Shown piece by piece: positions 19,256-28,549 of a DNA stretch of 64,000 nt. The notes under the pieces are model-generated. The model ran no database searches, was not told where the DNA came from, and was given only the letters and a program-made list of their open reading frames with translations. Source of the stretch: Sphingobacteriales bacterium (GTDB taxonomy: Bacteria; Bacteroidota; Bacteroidia; Chitinophagales; Chitinophagaceae); assembly GCA_004144185.1 (NCBI GenBank), contig SEFP01000001.1:248001-312000 (forward strand), in the 5' to 3' direction. Every line of letters starts with the position of its first letter. The stretch's first letter is position 1. Both the position numbers and the translations under genes were made by a program.

Positions 19256-20701
19256 TTAGTTGACGCCGTGCATCATTTTCCGGATCGGCTTGCTCAGCGC
19301 AATCATGACCAGTCCCAATGCAATTACAAAACCGGCAATGGAGCCGAAGATGGTCCCGGCACCCATGGTTTCGATAAACGCAGCTAAGTAGCCACCTACG
19401 ATATTAGCAATAAACGTTGCCAGCATCCAGACGCCCATCATCAGCGAGGCAAACTTCGGATGTGCCAGTTTGGTTACCACCGAAAGGCCTACCGGACTGA
19501 GGCACAGCTCTCCAAGGGTATGCAGCAGGTAGGTCATCACCAGCCACAGCAGCGCGGCCTTGTTGGCTTCACTGGCCGGATCGCCCTGGCCATTGCGTTG
19601 TGCAACGGCACCCAACATAAAGAAGAAGCCGACACCCAGCAGGATCATTCCCATGCCCATCTTTACAGGTGTGGAAAGCCGCCGACCCAGTTTGCTGGTC
19701 CAGAAGATAGAGAACAGCGGTGCCAGAGCTACAATAAACAGCGGATTCACCGATTGAAACCAAGAGGTTGGAATCAGGAAACGGCCGACCCGACGGTCGA
19801 TAAATTTATCGGTGTACAGGCTCAGCGAAGAACCAGCCTGCTCGAAGCCTGCCCAGAAGAAGATTACAAAGGCCGTCAGGATAAAAATCACCGTCATGCG
19901 CTGCTTGTCTTCTTTGGTTACCGGCCGCGCCAGGTTTCCGGAATCGACGCTACTAACAGCGCCTTTGCCAGCAGGGTTTTTCCCGATCTCGCCCAGATAT
20001 TTAGGTGCAAACGCGTTAAAGATAATCTGTCCCAGCAACATACCCAGCCCCGACAGCAGGAAACCGTAGCGATAGCCGAAGCTCACGACTTCACCGGCTG
20101 CGTTTTTAGTGGCAAACAGATTGTCCGAGAAATACCCGACTGCCAACGGCGCGATGAAGGCACCGATGTTGATGCCCATGTAAAAAATGGAGAAGGCAGC
20201 GTCCCGACGGGGATCATTGGCCGGATACAACCGACCGACCAGCGTAGAAATGTTGGGTTTGAAGAATCCATTACCTAAAATCAGCAGGAACAGGCCCAGA
20301 TACATCCCCGTCTGGTTGTTCATGCCAAAGAGCACAAACTGCCCCGCCATCATCGTGAGACCACCAATGGTAATCGCCATTCGCTGTCCCAGAAACCGGT
20401 CGGCCAGCCAGCCACCAATCAGCGGCGTGAAGTATACGAAGCCGGTAAAGTAACCATAGATAAGCGCAGCATCTTTCGGATCAATCGCCAGACCGCCTTC
20501 AATCAGTTGCTTGGTCAGATATAGAATCAGGATCCCCCGCATCCCGTAGTACGAGAAGCGTTCCCAGAGTTCGGTAAAGAACAACAGGTACAACGCGGGC
20601 GGATGGCCTTTGGAAGGCGTTTCCGGAACATGCGCATCCGGTTGATCGAGCGTAGCGCCCAATTCTTCCGGAGTGTCGATAGAAGAGACAGGAATAGACA
20701 T
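19256..20701 (-). CDS. Proton-coupled peptide transporter (POT/PTR family), copy 2
   Basis: A 481-residue POT carrier with ExxERFxYY (TELWERFSYYGMRG), FFKPNISTLVG and FSIFYMGINIGAFIAP. A hydrophilic loop of about 30 residues (KNPAGKGAVSSVDSGN) separates the two six-helix halves. It should import small peptides with protons. The gene has its own terminator and is 160 bp downstream of copy 3. Sequence is clearly diverged from copies 1 and 3, so the cluster is an old duplication or separate paralogues, not a recent amplification. Confidence 0.95.
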   Translation of the reverse strand: MSIPVSSIDTPEELGATLDQPDAHVPETPSKGHPPALYLLFFTELWERFSYYGMRGILILYLTKQLIEGGLAIDPKDAALIYGYFTGFVYFTPLIGGWLADRFLGQRMAITIGGLTMMAGQFVLFGMNNQTGMYLGLFLLILGNGFFKPNISTLVGRLYPANDPRRDAAFSIFYMGINIGAFIAPLAVGYFSDNLFATKNAAGEVVSFGYRYGFLLSGLGMLLGQIIFNAFAPKYLGEIGKNPAGKGAVSSVDSGNLARPVTKEDKQRMTVIFILTAFVIFFWAGFEQAGSSLSLYTDKFIDRRVGRFLIPTSWFQSVNPLFIVALAPLFSIFWTSKLGRRLSTPVKMGMGMILLGVGFFFMLGAVAQRNGQGDPASEANKAALLWLVMTYLLHTLGELCLSPVGLSVVTKLAHPKFASLMMGVWMLATFIANIVGGYLAAFIETMGAGTIFGSIAGFVIALGLVMIALSKPIRKMMHGVN

Positions 20702-20862
20702 GGAATACGGGTAAAAGCCGACAAGATAATACCTGACAGCCTTAGTTTTCGAATGAATAGCACTGCAACCGGCGTATCAACGATCGAAAAGATGCCGGAA
20801 GCGACCGTACGACGGATAAAGCCTGGATTGGTTTACCAGCATCCGGAATGATATAGCGGCTG

Positions 20863-22605
20863 TTACCGCACGCCTTTCTCGGCCATCACGCGATTCAGCC
20901 AGCGCAGCATCAGGAATGCCAGCAACGCCGCACCCAGCAGCAGGAAGCAGTTGACAACAAAGAAATTGGCTTTGTTCTCGTAGCCATACCAGAGCCCGGC
21001 CAGTACGCCACTCAGCTTGTTACCAATGGATGTGGCCAGAAACGACCCGCCCATCATCAGGGCCGTGTACCGCGGCGGACTCAGCTTGCTGACCAGGCTC
21101 AGTCCCATCGGACTCAGACACAGCTCCCCGATCGTAACCACGCCATAGGTGAAGATGAGATACCAGGCCGAAACCTTGACCGCCCCGTTCAGACTGGCCT
21201 GTACCGCCAGTACCATCACCAGCGTCGAAAGCGCGGAGATCAACAGCCCGATGGCAATTTTGCCCGGTGTGGTCGGCTCTTTACCTCTCCGGCGCAGGGC
21301 CGCAAATACCGCCACGACGACCGGCGTCAGCAATACCACCCAGCCGGGATTGATCGACTGAAACAGTTCCGGAGCGGCTACATATACGGGCCGGCCATCG
21401 GCCGGAATCCGGTCGGGCGGCTGGTTCCGGAAATACACCGGCTGTCCCAGCGCTTTCTTCACTTTTCCGGACGCATCTCTTTCGGCGCGGAACTGCGCAT
21501 CGTATACCGATACTTGTTTCGGCAGTGCACTCAGCTCTTCAGTCTGGTACAGTTTGGTTGCCAACGGCTGCACGGCTCCGGAGATCTCGCGGTCGGTATA
21601 ATACTTGGCCCAGTTGGTCAGCGCGGTTCCGTTTTGCTTGAATACCGCCCAGAAGATAATACTCACCGCGAACACGGCCAGCAAGGCAGCAATCGGTCGC
21701 TTCTCGCCCTCCCGGGCTTTGGCCCATAGCGAAATGTAAAAAATTACCACCGGGATACAGGCAAATAGAAACGCATCGGTACTATGAGAATCCAGCAGTG
21801 TCTTGCCCGGTCCCAGCAACAGTTCCGGAAGAAACCAGCCCAGCGCCCCAGCCACCAATGCGGGCAGAAAGACCGCTCCCAGTACCCGGCCGATTGACGA
21901 GCCGCCGGTATTCTGCGAGGCATCCAGCACTCCAGACGCAATGAGGGACTTCCGCTCGCCGGGCCGGATGTGCCGGAGACCGGAGGTAAAAACAATCAGA
22001 CCGATAAACATCCCCACACCGGCTGTGATAAACGCCGCCGGCCAGCTGTATTTATTGCGCATGAAGGCCGCCAGGATCGGTCCCAGCAAGGCACCAACAT
22101 TGATACCCATATAAAACAAATTGTAGCCCCAGTCTTTCCGGTCTTTGAACTGTGGATACGAATACAGATTACCCAGCAGCGTGGAAATAGACGGTTTAAA
22201 GAAGCCATTTCCGATCACCACCAGCGCAATGGCAGCATAAAATGACTGCATCACGGCTTCCTGTGACAGCGGAACGCCGAATGCCCGCAGCACCGGAAAT
22301 CCCAGTAATAGATAGCCTAAGCCCATCAGTGTACCACCGATATAGACGCTCCGGATATAGCCCAATACTTTATCGGCCAGAAAGCCACCCAGAAACGGTG
22401 TCAGATACGTCAACGCGATAAAGGTGCCGAATACATCATACGATTTGGCGTCGTCGATGGAAAGGCCACCTTTATCGACATCAATCATATACAGCACAAA
22501 AATGCCCAGCATCAGGTAGTAGCCAAAGCGCTCCCACATCTCCGTAAAAAACAGATACGGCAATCCTTTGGGATGCCTGCCGGAAGAAGACGATCGTTTT
22601 TCCAT
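20863..22605 (-). CDS. Proton-coupled peptide transporter (POT/PTR family), copy 3
   Basis: A 580-residue POT carrier with ExxERFxYY (TEMWERFGYYLMLG), FFKPSISTLLG and YNLFYMGINVGALLG. It is longer than copies 1 and 2 because of an insertion of about 80 residues (around TEELSALPKQVSVYDAQFRA to FRNQPPDRIPADGRP) between helices in the C-terminal half, which is probably periplasmic. It is the first gene of the leftward cluster and is divergent from the type I secretion operon, with 234 bp between them. Confidence 0.95.
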   Translation of the reverse strand: MEKRSSSSGRHPKGLPYLFFTEMWERFGYYLMLGIFVLYMIDVDKGGLSIDDAKSYDVFGTFIALTYLTPFLGGFLADKVLGYIRSVYIGGTLMGLGYLLLGFPVLRAFGVPLSQEAVMQSFYAAIALVVIGNGFFKPSISTLLGNLYSYPQFKDRKDWGYNLFYMGINVGALLGPILAAFMRNKYSWPAAFITAGVGMFIGLIVFTSGLRHIRPGERKSLIASGVLDASQNTGGSSIGRVLGAVFLPALVAGALGWFLPELLLGPGKTLLDSHSTDAFLFACIPVVIFYISLWAKAREGEKRPIAALLAVFAVSIIFWAVFKQNGTALTNWAKYYTDREISGAVQPLATKLYQTEELSALPKQVSVYDAQFRAERDASGKVKKALGQPVYFRNQPPDRIPADGRPVYVAAPELFQSINPGWVVLLTPVVVAVFAALRRRGKEPTTPGKIAIGLLISALSTLVMVLAVQASLNGAVKVSAWYLIFTYGVVTIGELCLSPMGLSLVSKLSPPRYTALMMGGSFLATSIGNKLSGVLAGLWYGYENKANFFVVNCFLLLGAALLAFLMLRWLNRVMAEKGVR

Positions 22606-22839
22606 GAGGTGAAAATAATCTTCCGGACCCGGATATCGGTTTCAGACGCTTCCCCAAATCCTCCGGATGGGATGTCATCCGAATCTCCCAAATCGATTTT
22701 TGAACAGTCTTTTATGATACTTCAAGGCAATCGTTTTGCGCCCGGACTGTATTATTGCCTGCCCTATCCAAAAAATCCTGCTTTCGTACCTTTTCCGGAA
22801 CAGCCGAACGCGGATTGAACCCACGGGGAGCAGGCGCCT

Positions 22840-24507
22840 ATGGCTACAACTCAGACAAGTCCTTTTCAAAAGCTGCTTCAGCTACTGCATACCGAACGGC
22901 ACGAAATCCGGTCCGTTTACTTTTACGCCATCCTCAGCGGACTGGTCGCACTGGTATTGCCACTTGGCACTCAGGCGATTATCTCGTTTGTGATGGGCGG
23001 GGTTATCTCCGTTTCGCTGGTGCTGCTGATCGTTCTGGTGATCGGCGCGACGTTTATTATTGGCCTGTTGCAGGTCAACCAGAAAAAGATTATCGAGAAA
23101 ATCGAGCAGAAAATCTTTGTGCGGTATGGGTTTCTGTACAGCCATACCATCCCGCATCTCGACCTGCGCACCACGCAGAATTACTATCTGCCGGAGCTGA
23201 CCAATCGCTTTTTTGACACCATGACGCTGCAAAAAAGCCTGGCCAAACTGCTGCTGTCTATTCCGGAAGCGATTATTCAGATTTTATTTGGCCTCATCCT
23301 GCTGTCGTTTTACAGTCCGATATTTATCGTTTTCGGCCTGCTGCTGCTGGCGATTCTGGGCCTGATTCTGCGGTTTACCGGCCGGCGCGGACTCCAAACG
23401 AGCCTGGAGGAAAGTGATTATAAATACAAAGTCGCCGGTTTTCTCGAAGAACTGGCCCGTGCCCCGACGCCTTTTAAGTTTCAACGCAAAACGGCCCTGC
23501 ACCTGCGCCGGACCGATGAACTGATCAGCGGCTATCTGGGAAGCCGGACGGCACACTTCAAGGTTCTGCTCACCCAATACTGGACGCTGATCATCTTCAA
23601 AGTGCTCATCACCACTGCGATGCTGGTGGTCGGCTCCGGACTGCTGCTGCAACAACAACTCAACATCGGTCAGTTTGTAGCCACCGAGCTGGTGATTATC
23701 ACGGTGATTTATTCCATCGAAAAGCTGATTTCCTCCCTGGAGATTGTATATGACACACTGACTGCCGCCGAAAAAGTCAATAAGCTTCCGGAAAAGCCGC
23801 TCGAAACGGATGGCAGTTTTATGCTGACCGAAACCGAAGGCCTGGCGCTCCGGCTGAAAGACCTGCAATTCTCGTATCTGGGCGAAGATCCGATTCTGAA
23901 AGGCGTTACGATCACCATTGAATCCGGTGAAAAGGTAGTGCTGGGCGGCCCCACCGGTAGCGGCAAAAGCACGCTCTTACGGGTGATCAGCGGACTGCTG
24001 CGGCCGACGGAAGGTGCCTTGCTGTACAATGACATTCCGTTCCGGGAATACAATCTGGACAGCCTGCGCTCGCATATCAGCACGGCATTCGATACCAACG
24101 AAGTCTTTGAAGGCACCTTACAGGAAAACCTGATGTTCGGTGCCGAGCTTCAGAATATCAATCAGCTGAAAGATCTGGCGGCGTTGCTGGGGATGCAGGA
24201 TTTTATTTTCTCCAATCCGGAAGGACTGCAACAGCCGATTGGCATGGCCGGGTCCGGTCTGTCGCCCCGCATCCGGAAGAAAATCATGCTGCTGCGCGCG
24301 CTGCTCAACAATCCTAAACTGCTGGTACTCGAAAATCCGGAACAGTACCTCAATGTCAAGGAGCTGCAAGCTTTTATCCGGTTTTGCGGTACCTCTTTAC
24401 AAGAGGTTACCTGCATCATCAGCAGCCAGAATCCGGTGTTCGAACTGGCCGGCATGCGATCCATTCACCTCGATGAAGGGCTGATTGAGGAGGCCCCAAC
24501 CGCTTAA
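22840..24507 (+). CDS. ABC-type secretion transporter with degenerate ATPase domain
   Basis: A 555-residue HlyB-like protein without a peptidase domain. Residues about 25-320 form the membrane domain, and the nucleotide-binding domain follows. Walker A is intact (GGPTGSGKST, from residue 369). The other motifs are altered: the Q-loop reads ISTAFDTNEVF with no Gln in the usual place, the signature LSGGQ is replaced by LSPRI (474-478), Walker B ends Leu-Glu-Asn (497-499) instead of Leu-Asp-Glu, and the H-loop histidine is replaced in IISSQNP. The frame is uninterrupted, so this is not simple decay. It is the first gene of an ABC-HlyD-TolC operon, with 9 bp to hlyD. It may bind ATP without efficient hydrolysis. 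Confidence 0.88.
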   Translation: MATTQTSPFQKLLQLLHTERHEIRSVYFYAILSGLVALVLPLGTQAIISFVMGGVISVSLVLLIVLVIGATFIIGLLQVNQKKIIEKIEQKIFVRYGFLYSHTIPHLDLRTTQNYYLPELTNRFFDTMTLQKSLAKLLLSIPEAIIQILFGLILLSFYSPIFIVFGLLLLAILGLILRFTGRRGLQTSLEESDYKYKVAGFLEELARAPTPFKFQRKTALHLRRTDELISGYLGSRTAHFKVLLTQYWTLIIFKVLITTAMLVVGSGLLLQQQLNIGQFVATELVIITVIYSIEKLISSLEIVYDTLTAAEKVNKLPEKPLETDGSFMLTETEGLALRLKDLQFSYLGEDPILKGVTITIESGEKVVLGGPTGSGKSTLLRVISGLLRPTEGALLYNDIPFREYNLDSLRSHISTAFDTNEVFEGTLQENLMFGAELQNINQLKDLAALLGMQDFIFSNPEGLQQPIGMAGSGLSPRIRKKIMLLRALLNNPKLLVLENPEQYLNVKELQAFIRFCGTSLQEVTCIISSQNPVFELAGMRSIHLDEGLIEEAPTA

Positions 24508-24516
24508 GCGCCCCGT

Positions 24517-25881
24517 ATGAAATCCCTTCAGGAAACCGTCCAGCAAGAATCTCCCCGCGTAACGCTTCGCTCTTTTGATCAGGTCTACCACGTCCACAAG
24601 AAAAGCCATGTCGGTAAGTGGGTGCTGGGACTGTCGTTGTTCCTCGTGGTTTTGCTGTTTTTGCCCTGGACGCAGAATATCCGCGCCCGTGGCACCGTCA
24701 CGACACTTGATCAGGAAGGCCGCCCGCAGCAACTCAACGCCATTATCGGTGGCCGGATCGTGAAGTGGTATGTCCGGGAAGGGCAACGGGTGAAAGCCGG
24801 CGATACCCTGGCACAACTAGCGGAGATTAAAGACGCGTACCTCGATCCGCAGCTGCTGGAGCGCACCGAGTCTCAGATTCGTTCCAAGGAAGCATCAGTT
24901 GAAGCCTATGGCTCTAAAATCAACGCAACGAACTCGCAGATCGAAGCCCTCGACGCCGGCCGCAGTCTGAAAGTGCAACAGCTCGACAACAAGCTGCAAC
25001 AGACGGTCCGGAAGCTGCAATCCGACAGTATGGAACTGGTAGCTGCCATCAACGATGCCCGCATTGCCGAGCGGCAACTGGAACGCCAGCGTAACCTCCG
25101 CGATAGTGGCCTTTCCTCCCTTCAACAGGTAGAGCAACGGGTGACGGCCTATCAAAATGCGCTGGCGAAACGCACCACCGCTGAAATCAAGTTATCCAAC
25201 ACCCGAATCGACCTGGTCAACATTACGGTCGAGAAAAGCTCTGCGACGCAGGAGTACGCTGAAAAGGTTTTTAAAGCACAGGGCGACCGGGCCGCCGCGC
25301 TCAGCGACCAGGCCACCGGACAAGGGGAAGTCACCAAGCTCGAATCGCAGTATGCCAACTACCGCATTCGTTCCGGACAGTATTATCTCACCGCCCCGCA
25401 GGACGGACAGATCATCGGTATTACCAAGCAGGGCCTGAACGAAATCATCAAAGAAGGCGAAGTATTGTTGAGCGTGGTTCCGGACAAAGGACGCCAGGCG
25501 GTCGAATTGTTTGTGCGCCCGCAGGATCTTCCGCTGGTCGCTGCCGGCCAACCGGTTCGCTTTCTGTTTGATGGCTACCCGGCAGTAGTCTTTAGCGGCT
25601 GGCCGGAAGCTTCGTACGGCATCTTTGATGGTCGGGTGGTTGCCGTGGAAACAGCTGTTGGTGCCAACGGGTTGTTCCGCATCCTGGCCGAAGAAGACCG
25701 TCGCCGCAAGCCCTGGCCGCCGACCCTTACCCTGGGCAGTGGTGCACAGGGTATCATGCTGCTGAAAAATGTACCGATCTGGTATGAGCTGTGGCGCAAT
25801 ATCAATGGCTTCCCGCCGGAGTATTACCAACCTGCCGCTGCAACCGGCGATAAAACCAAGGCAGATGCAGCTAAAAAGTAA
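24517..25881 (+). CDS. HlyD-family periplasmic adaptor
   Basis: A 454-residue membrane-fusion protein. A cytoplasmic N-terminus of about 30 residues is followed by one membrane helix (WVLGLSLFLVVLLFLPW), a biotinyl-lipoyl-like segment (GGRIVKWYVREGQRVKAGD), a long alpha-helical hairpin (about 95-270, rich in Gln, Glu, Lys and Ala) and the returning beta-barrel (YYLTAPQDGQIIG). It should join the inner-membrane transporter before it to the outer-membrane TolC channel after it. Its end overlaps the next gene by 17 bp, which supports translation coupling. Confidence 0.93.
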   Translation: MKSLQETVQQESPRVTLRSFDQVYHVHKKSHVGKWVLGLSLFLVVLLFLPWTQNIRARGTVTTLDQEGRPQQLNAIIGGRIVKWYVREGQRVKAGDTLAQLAEIKDAYLDPQLLERTESQIRSKEASVEAYGSKINATNSQIEALDAGRSLKVQQLDNKLQQTVRKLQSDSMELVAAINDARIAERQLERQRNLRDSGLSSLQQVEQRVTAYQNALAKRTTAEIKLSNTRIDLVNITVEKSSATQEYAEKVFKAQGDRAAALSDQATGQGEVTKLESQYANYRIRSGQYYLTAPQDGQIIGITKQGLNEIIKEGEVLLSVVPDKGRQAVELFVRPQDLPLVAAGQPVRFLFDGYPAVVFSGWPEASYGIFDGRVVAVETAVGANGLFRILAEEDRRRKPWPPTLTLGSGAQGIMLLKNVPIWYELWRNINGFPPEYYQPAAATGDKTKADAAKK

Positions 25882-27268
25882 GGTCGTCGGACTGGTGCTG
25901 GCGTTATTGGGAAGCCTTCCTGCACTGCTGGCGCGGGACAGCACGCAACTGCGGCAACTGGAGCGCGATGCGTATCTGAAGATTATCCAAAGCTACCATC
26001 CGGTGATCCGGGCGGCCGACATTGACGTGCTGAATGCGCGGGCCAACCTGATGCGTGCCCGTGGGGTGTTCGATCCGCAGGCCAAAGCCAACTACCATTC
26101 CAAAACCCTCGACGGCAAGGAATACTACACCTATTTTACACCGGGCATCACCATTCCAACCTGGTACGGACTGGAGTTTAAAGCCGGCATCGACGATGCA
26201 CGCGGCTATTACCTCAATCCGGAAACCACTCCCGGTGCGGTCTCCTATGTGGGCGCCAAGCTGGTGGCCACCAATATCTTTTTTGATGTGCGCCGCGCCG
26301 GTGTAGAGCAGGCGCGGGTGCTGGTGCGGCAGTCGGAAGCCGACCGGCTGCTGGCCGTGAATGACCTGTATTATCAAAGCATCTCCGCCTACTGGAACTG
26401 GTGGCTGTCGTGGGAGCAGCGCCGGATCTGGGAAGAAGCCCGTGTAGTAGCTGCCGAGCGCATGCAGTTTGTCCGGCAGGAATATCTGGCCGGTGCCCGC
26501 GCCGCTATTGACACTACCGAGGCGCTGACGCAGATCCAATCGCTGGACGCCCAGTTTCTGACCTCGGACCTGACCTTGCAGAATGCCGGCGTGACGCTCA
26601 ACACCTATCTCTGGTATCAGAACAATACGCTGGTGCCCTGGGAAGAGACCTGGTTGCCGACCCGTCCGCAGCTCCGCCCCATTCCACCGCTGACGTTTTT
26701 CCTGGAGCAGCTGACCGAACATCCCAAGCTGCAATCGGCCCGCGCCAAGATCGAGTTTCTGAACATTGATCTGCGGATGAAGAACCAGTATCTGTTTCCG
26801 AAGATCAGTGTGGGCGGCAGCGTACTGGGAAAAGACTGGAACCCACTGCCCAATGAGCGTTCCGGAAATTATTTGCGCAGAAACTACAAGCTGGAAGCCG
26901 ATCTGAGCATTCCGTTGTTTTTGCGCGAGGCACGGGGCAACCTGCAAATGGCCCGTCTCAAAACCCAACAGGCCTCGCTGGCGCAGGACATTGCCTATAT
27001 CGACCTCGAAGCCAAGGTGCGGAGCTACTACAACGAAGCCATCAATCTGAGCCAGCAGCAGACGTTGTGGGAAGCCAGTTTTGCGGCCTACGAGCGGTTG
27101 TTGCAGGGCGAGATTATCCGGTTCGAGAATGGGGAAAGCACGTTGTTTCTTATTAATGCCCGCCAGTCGAAGCTGCTGGAAGCCAGCCAGAAGCTGCTGG
27201 ATATCTACGCCAAGCGCGGCAAAGCCGAAGCGGCCCTGTACTGGGCGGCCGGACTGCTGATTCAGTGA
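25865..27268 (+). CDS. TolC-family outer-membrane channel
   Basis: A 467-residue outer-membrane efflux protein with a signal peptide (MQLKSKVVGLVLALLGSLPA, then LLA). Two repeats of long helices and strands follow, with conserved features such as SYHPVIRAADIDVLNARANL and LVRQSEADRLLAVNDLYYQ. It is the exit duct of the type I system formed with the two preceding genes. The ATG at 25865 is preferred over the longer frame from 25769 because it begins the signal peptide and gives the 17-bp overlap with hlyD. No obvious secreted substrate (RTX repeats or double-glycine leader) is encoded nearby. Confidence 0.93.
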   Translation: MQLKSKVVGLVLALLGSLPALLARDSTQLRQLERDAYLKIIQSYHPVIRAADIDVLNARANLMRARGVFDPQAKANYHSKTLDGKEYYTYFTPGITIPTWYGLEFKAGIDDARGYYLNPETTPGAVSYVGAKLVATNIFFDVRRAGVEQARVLVRQSEADRLLAVNDLYYQSISAYWNWWLSWEQRRIWEEARVVAAERMQFVRQEYLAGARAAIDTTEALTQIQSLDAQFLTSDLTLQNAGVTLNTYLWYQNNTLVPWEETWLPTRPQLRPIPPLTFFLEQLTEHPKLQSARAKIEFLNIDLRMKNQYLFPKISVGGSVLGKDWNPLPNERSGNYLRRNYKLEADLSIPLFLREARGNLQMARLKTQQASLAQDIAYIDLEAKVRSYYNEAINLSQQQTLWEASFAAYERLLQGEIIRFENGESTLFLINARQSKLLEASQKLLDIYAKRGKAEAALYWAAGLLIQ

Positions 27269-27433
27269 TTTCCGATTGCGGACTCAGGAACTGGTGATTG
27301 AAACTTGCGGAACGTACATGAGCCGTACACTCTCGTTATGGGCCTTCCGGAAGCCTGCTTTTCCGGGTCATCTCGTATTTGAGTCATCTCGACTGCAATG
27401 CCTGGGTCTCAGTATTGCTGAATGCTGTCTTTC

Positions 27434-27941
27434 GTGAGATTCCTCCTTTGCGGTCGGAATGACTCCCTTTATGGGGCTCAGATCATGCGTTTTTCCGGAG
27501 CTGTACGTTATCCGGGTGCTCGCCCTATATGGGTCATCTCGACCGCTAGGGAGAGATCTCACAGTTGTTGTACATAGTTTTCTTGCGTCCTCCTTTCGTG
27601 AGATTCCTCCCTTGCGGTCGGAATGACGCAGTTGATGTGACTCAGATCATGCGTTTTCCGGAGCTGTACGTTATCCGGGTGCTCGCCCTATATGGGTCAT
27701 CCCGACCGCAAGGGAGAGATCTCACAGTTGTTGTACATAGTTTTCTTGCGTCCTCCTTTCGTGAGATTCCTCCCTTGCGGTCGGAATGACCTATGTTTTG
27801 TGTCTTTTCCGGAGCTATACGTTATCCGGGTGCTCGCCCTATATGGGTCATCTCGACCGCTAAGGAGAGATCTCACAGTTGTTGTACATAGTTTTCTTGC
27901 GTCCTCCTTTCGTGAGATTCCTCCCTTGCGGTCGGAATGAC
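27434..27941. repeat. Tandem array of 97-bp REP-like inverted-repeat elements
   Basis: Three full elements lie at 27531-27627, 27694-27790 and 27845-27941, each exactly 97 bp. A worn first copy ends in a right arm at 27434-27463. Each element has a 30-bp left arm (GTCATCCCGACCGCAAGGGA...), a nearly identical 35-bp core (starting AGTTGTTGTACATAG) and an inverted right arm (GTGAGATTCCTCCCTTGCGG...). The arms pair over 27 of 30 positions. The elements are joined by related linkers of 66 and 54 bp that include TTTTCCGGAGCT and GCTCGCCCTATAT, giving a period of 151-164 bp. Short open frames here are only translations of the repeats. Confidence 0.92.
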
Positions 27942-28007
27942 TCCGTTTATGGGGTTCATGAGAGGTGTTTCCGGAGAAGATATGATCCGGAAGCTCGTCT
28001 TAGGCAG

Positions 28008-28097
28008 GTCATTGCGAGACACGAAGCAATCCCTATCTATACAAGCCACAGGTACCCGTGTTTCACAGATTGCTTCGTCGTTCCTCCTCGCAATGAC
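28008..28097. repeat. Second inverted-repeat family (GTCATTGCGAG type), full element
   Basis: Left arm GTCATTGCGAGACACGAAGC and the inverted right arm GCTTCGTCGTTCCTCCTCGC flank about 36 bp. This resembles the widely scattered 'GTCATTGCGAGG...GAAGCAATC' intergenic repeats of many bacteria. A single left arm of the same family (GTCATTGCGGGGAACGAAGC) stands alone at 28143-28167. Confidence 0.85.
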
Positions 28098-28353
28098 ACC
28101 GATACAGTGAACCCGCAATTAGACAACACACACACTAACCGGGTCATTGCGGGGAACGAAGCAATCCCCTAGCAATTGGTAGCATTTGAAAGAAGCGATG
28201 TACATCCTACAGATGGCTTTGTTTCTCGCATGGACGCAGAAAGAAGCCATCCCGGACCCTACGACCACCGGGACAGTCGAGGCGCATCGCCACAAACCTC
28301 CCGAAACAGTCGAAACTCATGCTTCGAAGCCGGACATATGATTAGGACTACTT

Positions 28354-28542
28354 TACTAAGCGCCAGGTCTGGGCTGCGAAGCACTAGTTTTGATCTGCGA
28401 AGCGCCAGGTTTGATCTGCAAAGCGCTAGTCCTTATCTGCTAAACGCTAGTTCTGGTCTGCGAAGCGCCAGTTTTGGTCTACAGAGCACCAGTTTTGATT
28501 TGCGTAATGTATGTTTCGGTCTGCTGAACGATCATTTGGTCC
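28354..28542. repeat. 21-bp minisatellite, nine tandem units
   Basis: Nine head-to-tail units of 21 bp, each close to TGCGAAGCGCCAGTTTTGAT plus one base, with increasing divergence towards both ends. The unit length equals seven codons, and one frame reads as a heptapeptide repeat (LRSASFD-like), but no convincing gene contains it. It lies between the two blocks of inverted repeats. Confidence 0.88.
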
Positions 28543-28549
28543 TGCTATC

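Noticed and set aside
25904-26968. 354-codon leftward open frame inside the TolC gene
   Set aside because: It is a shadow of the TolC-family gene, with a His/Gln-rich translation and no motifs.
27565-28172. Several short rightward frames of 74-97 codons sharing 'FLASSFREIPPLRSE'-like ends
   Set aside because: The shared sequence is the translation of the 97-bp repeat elements, not a protein family.
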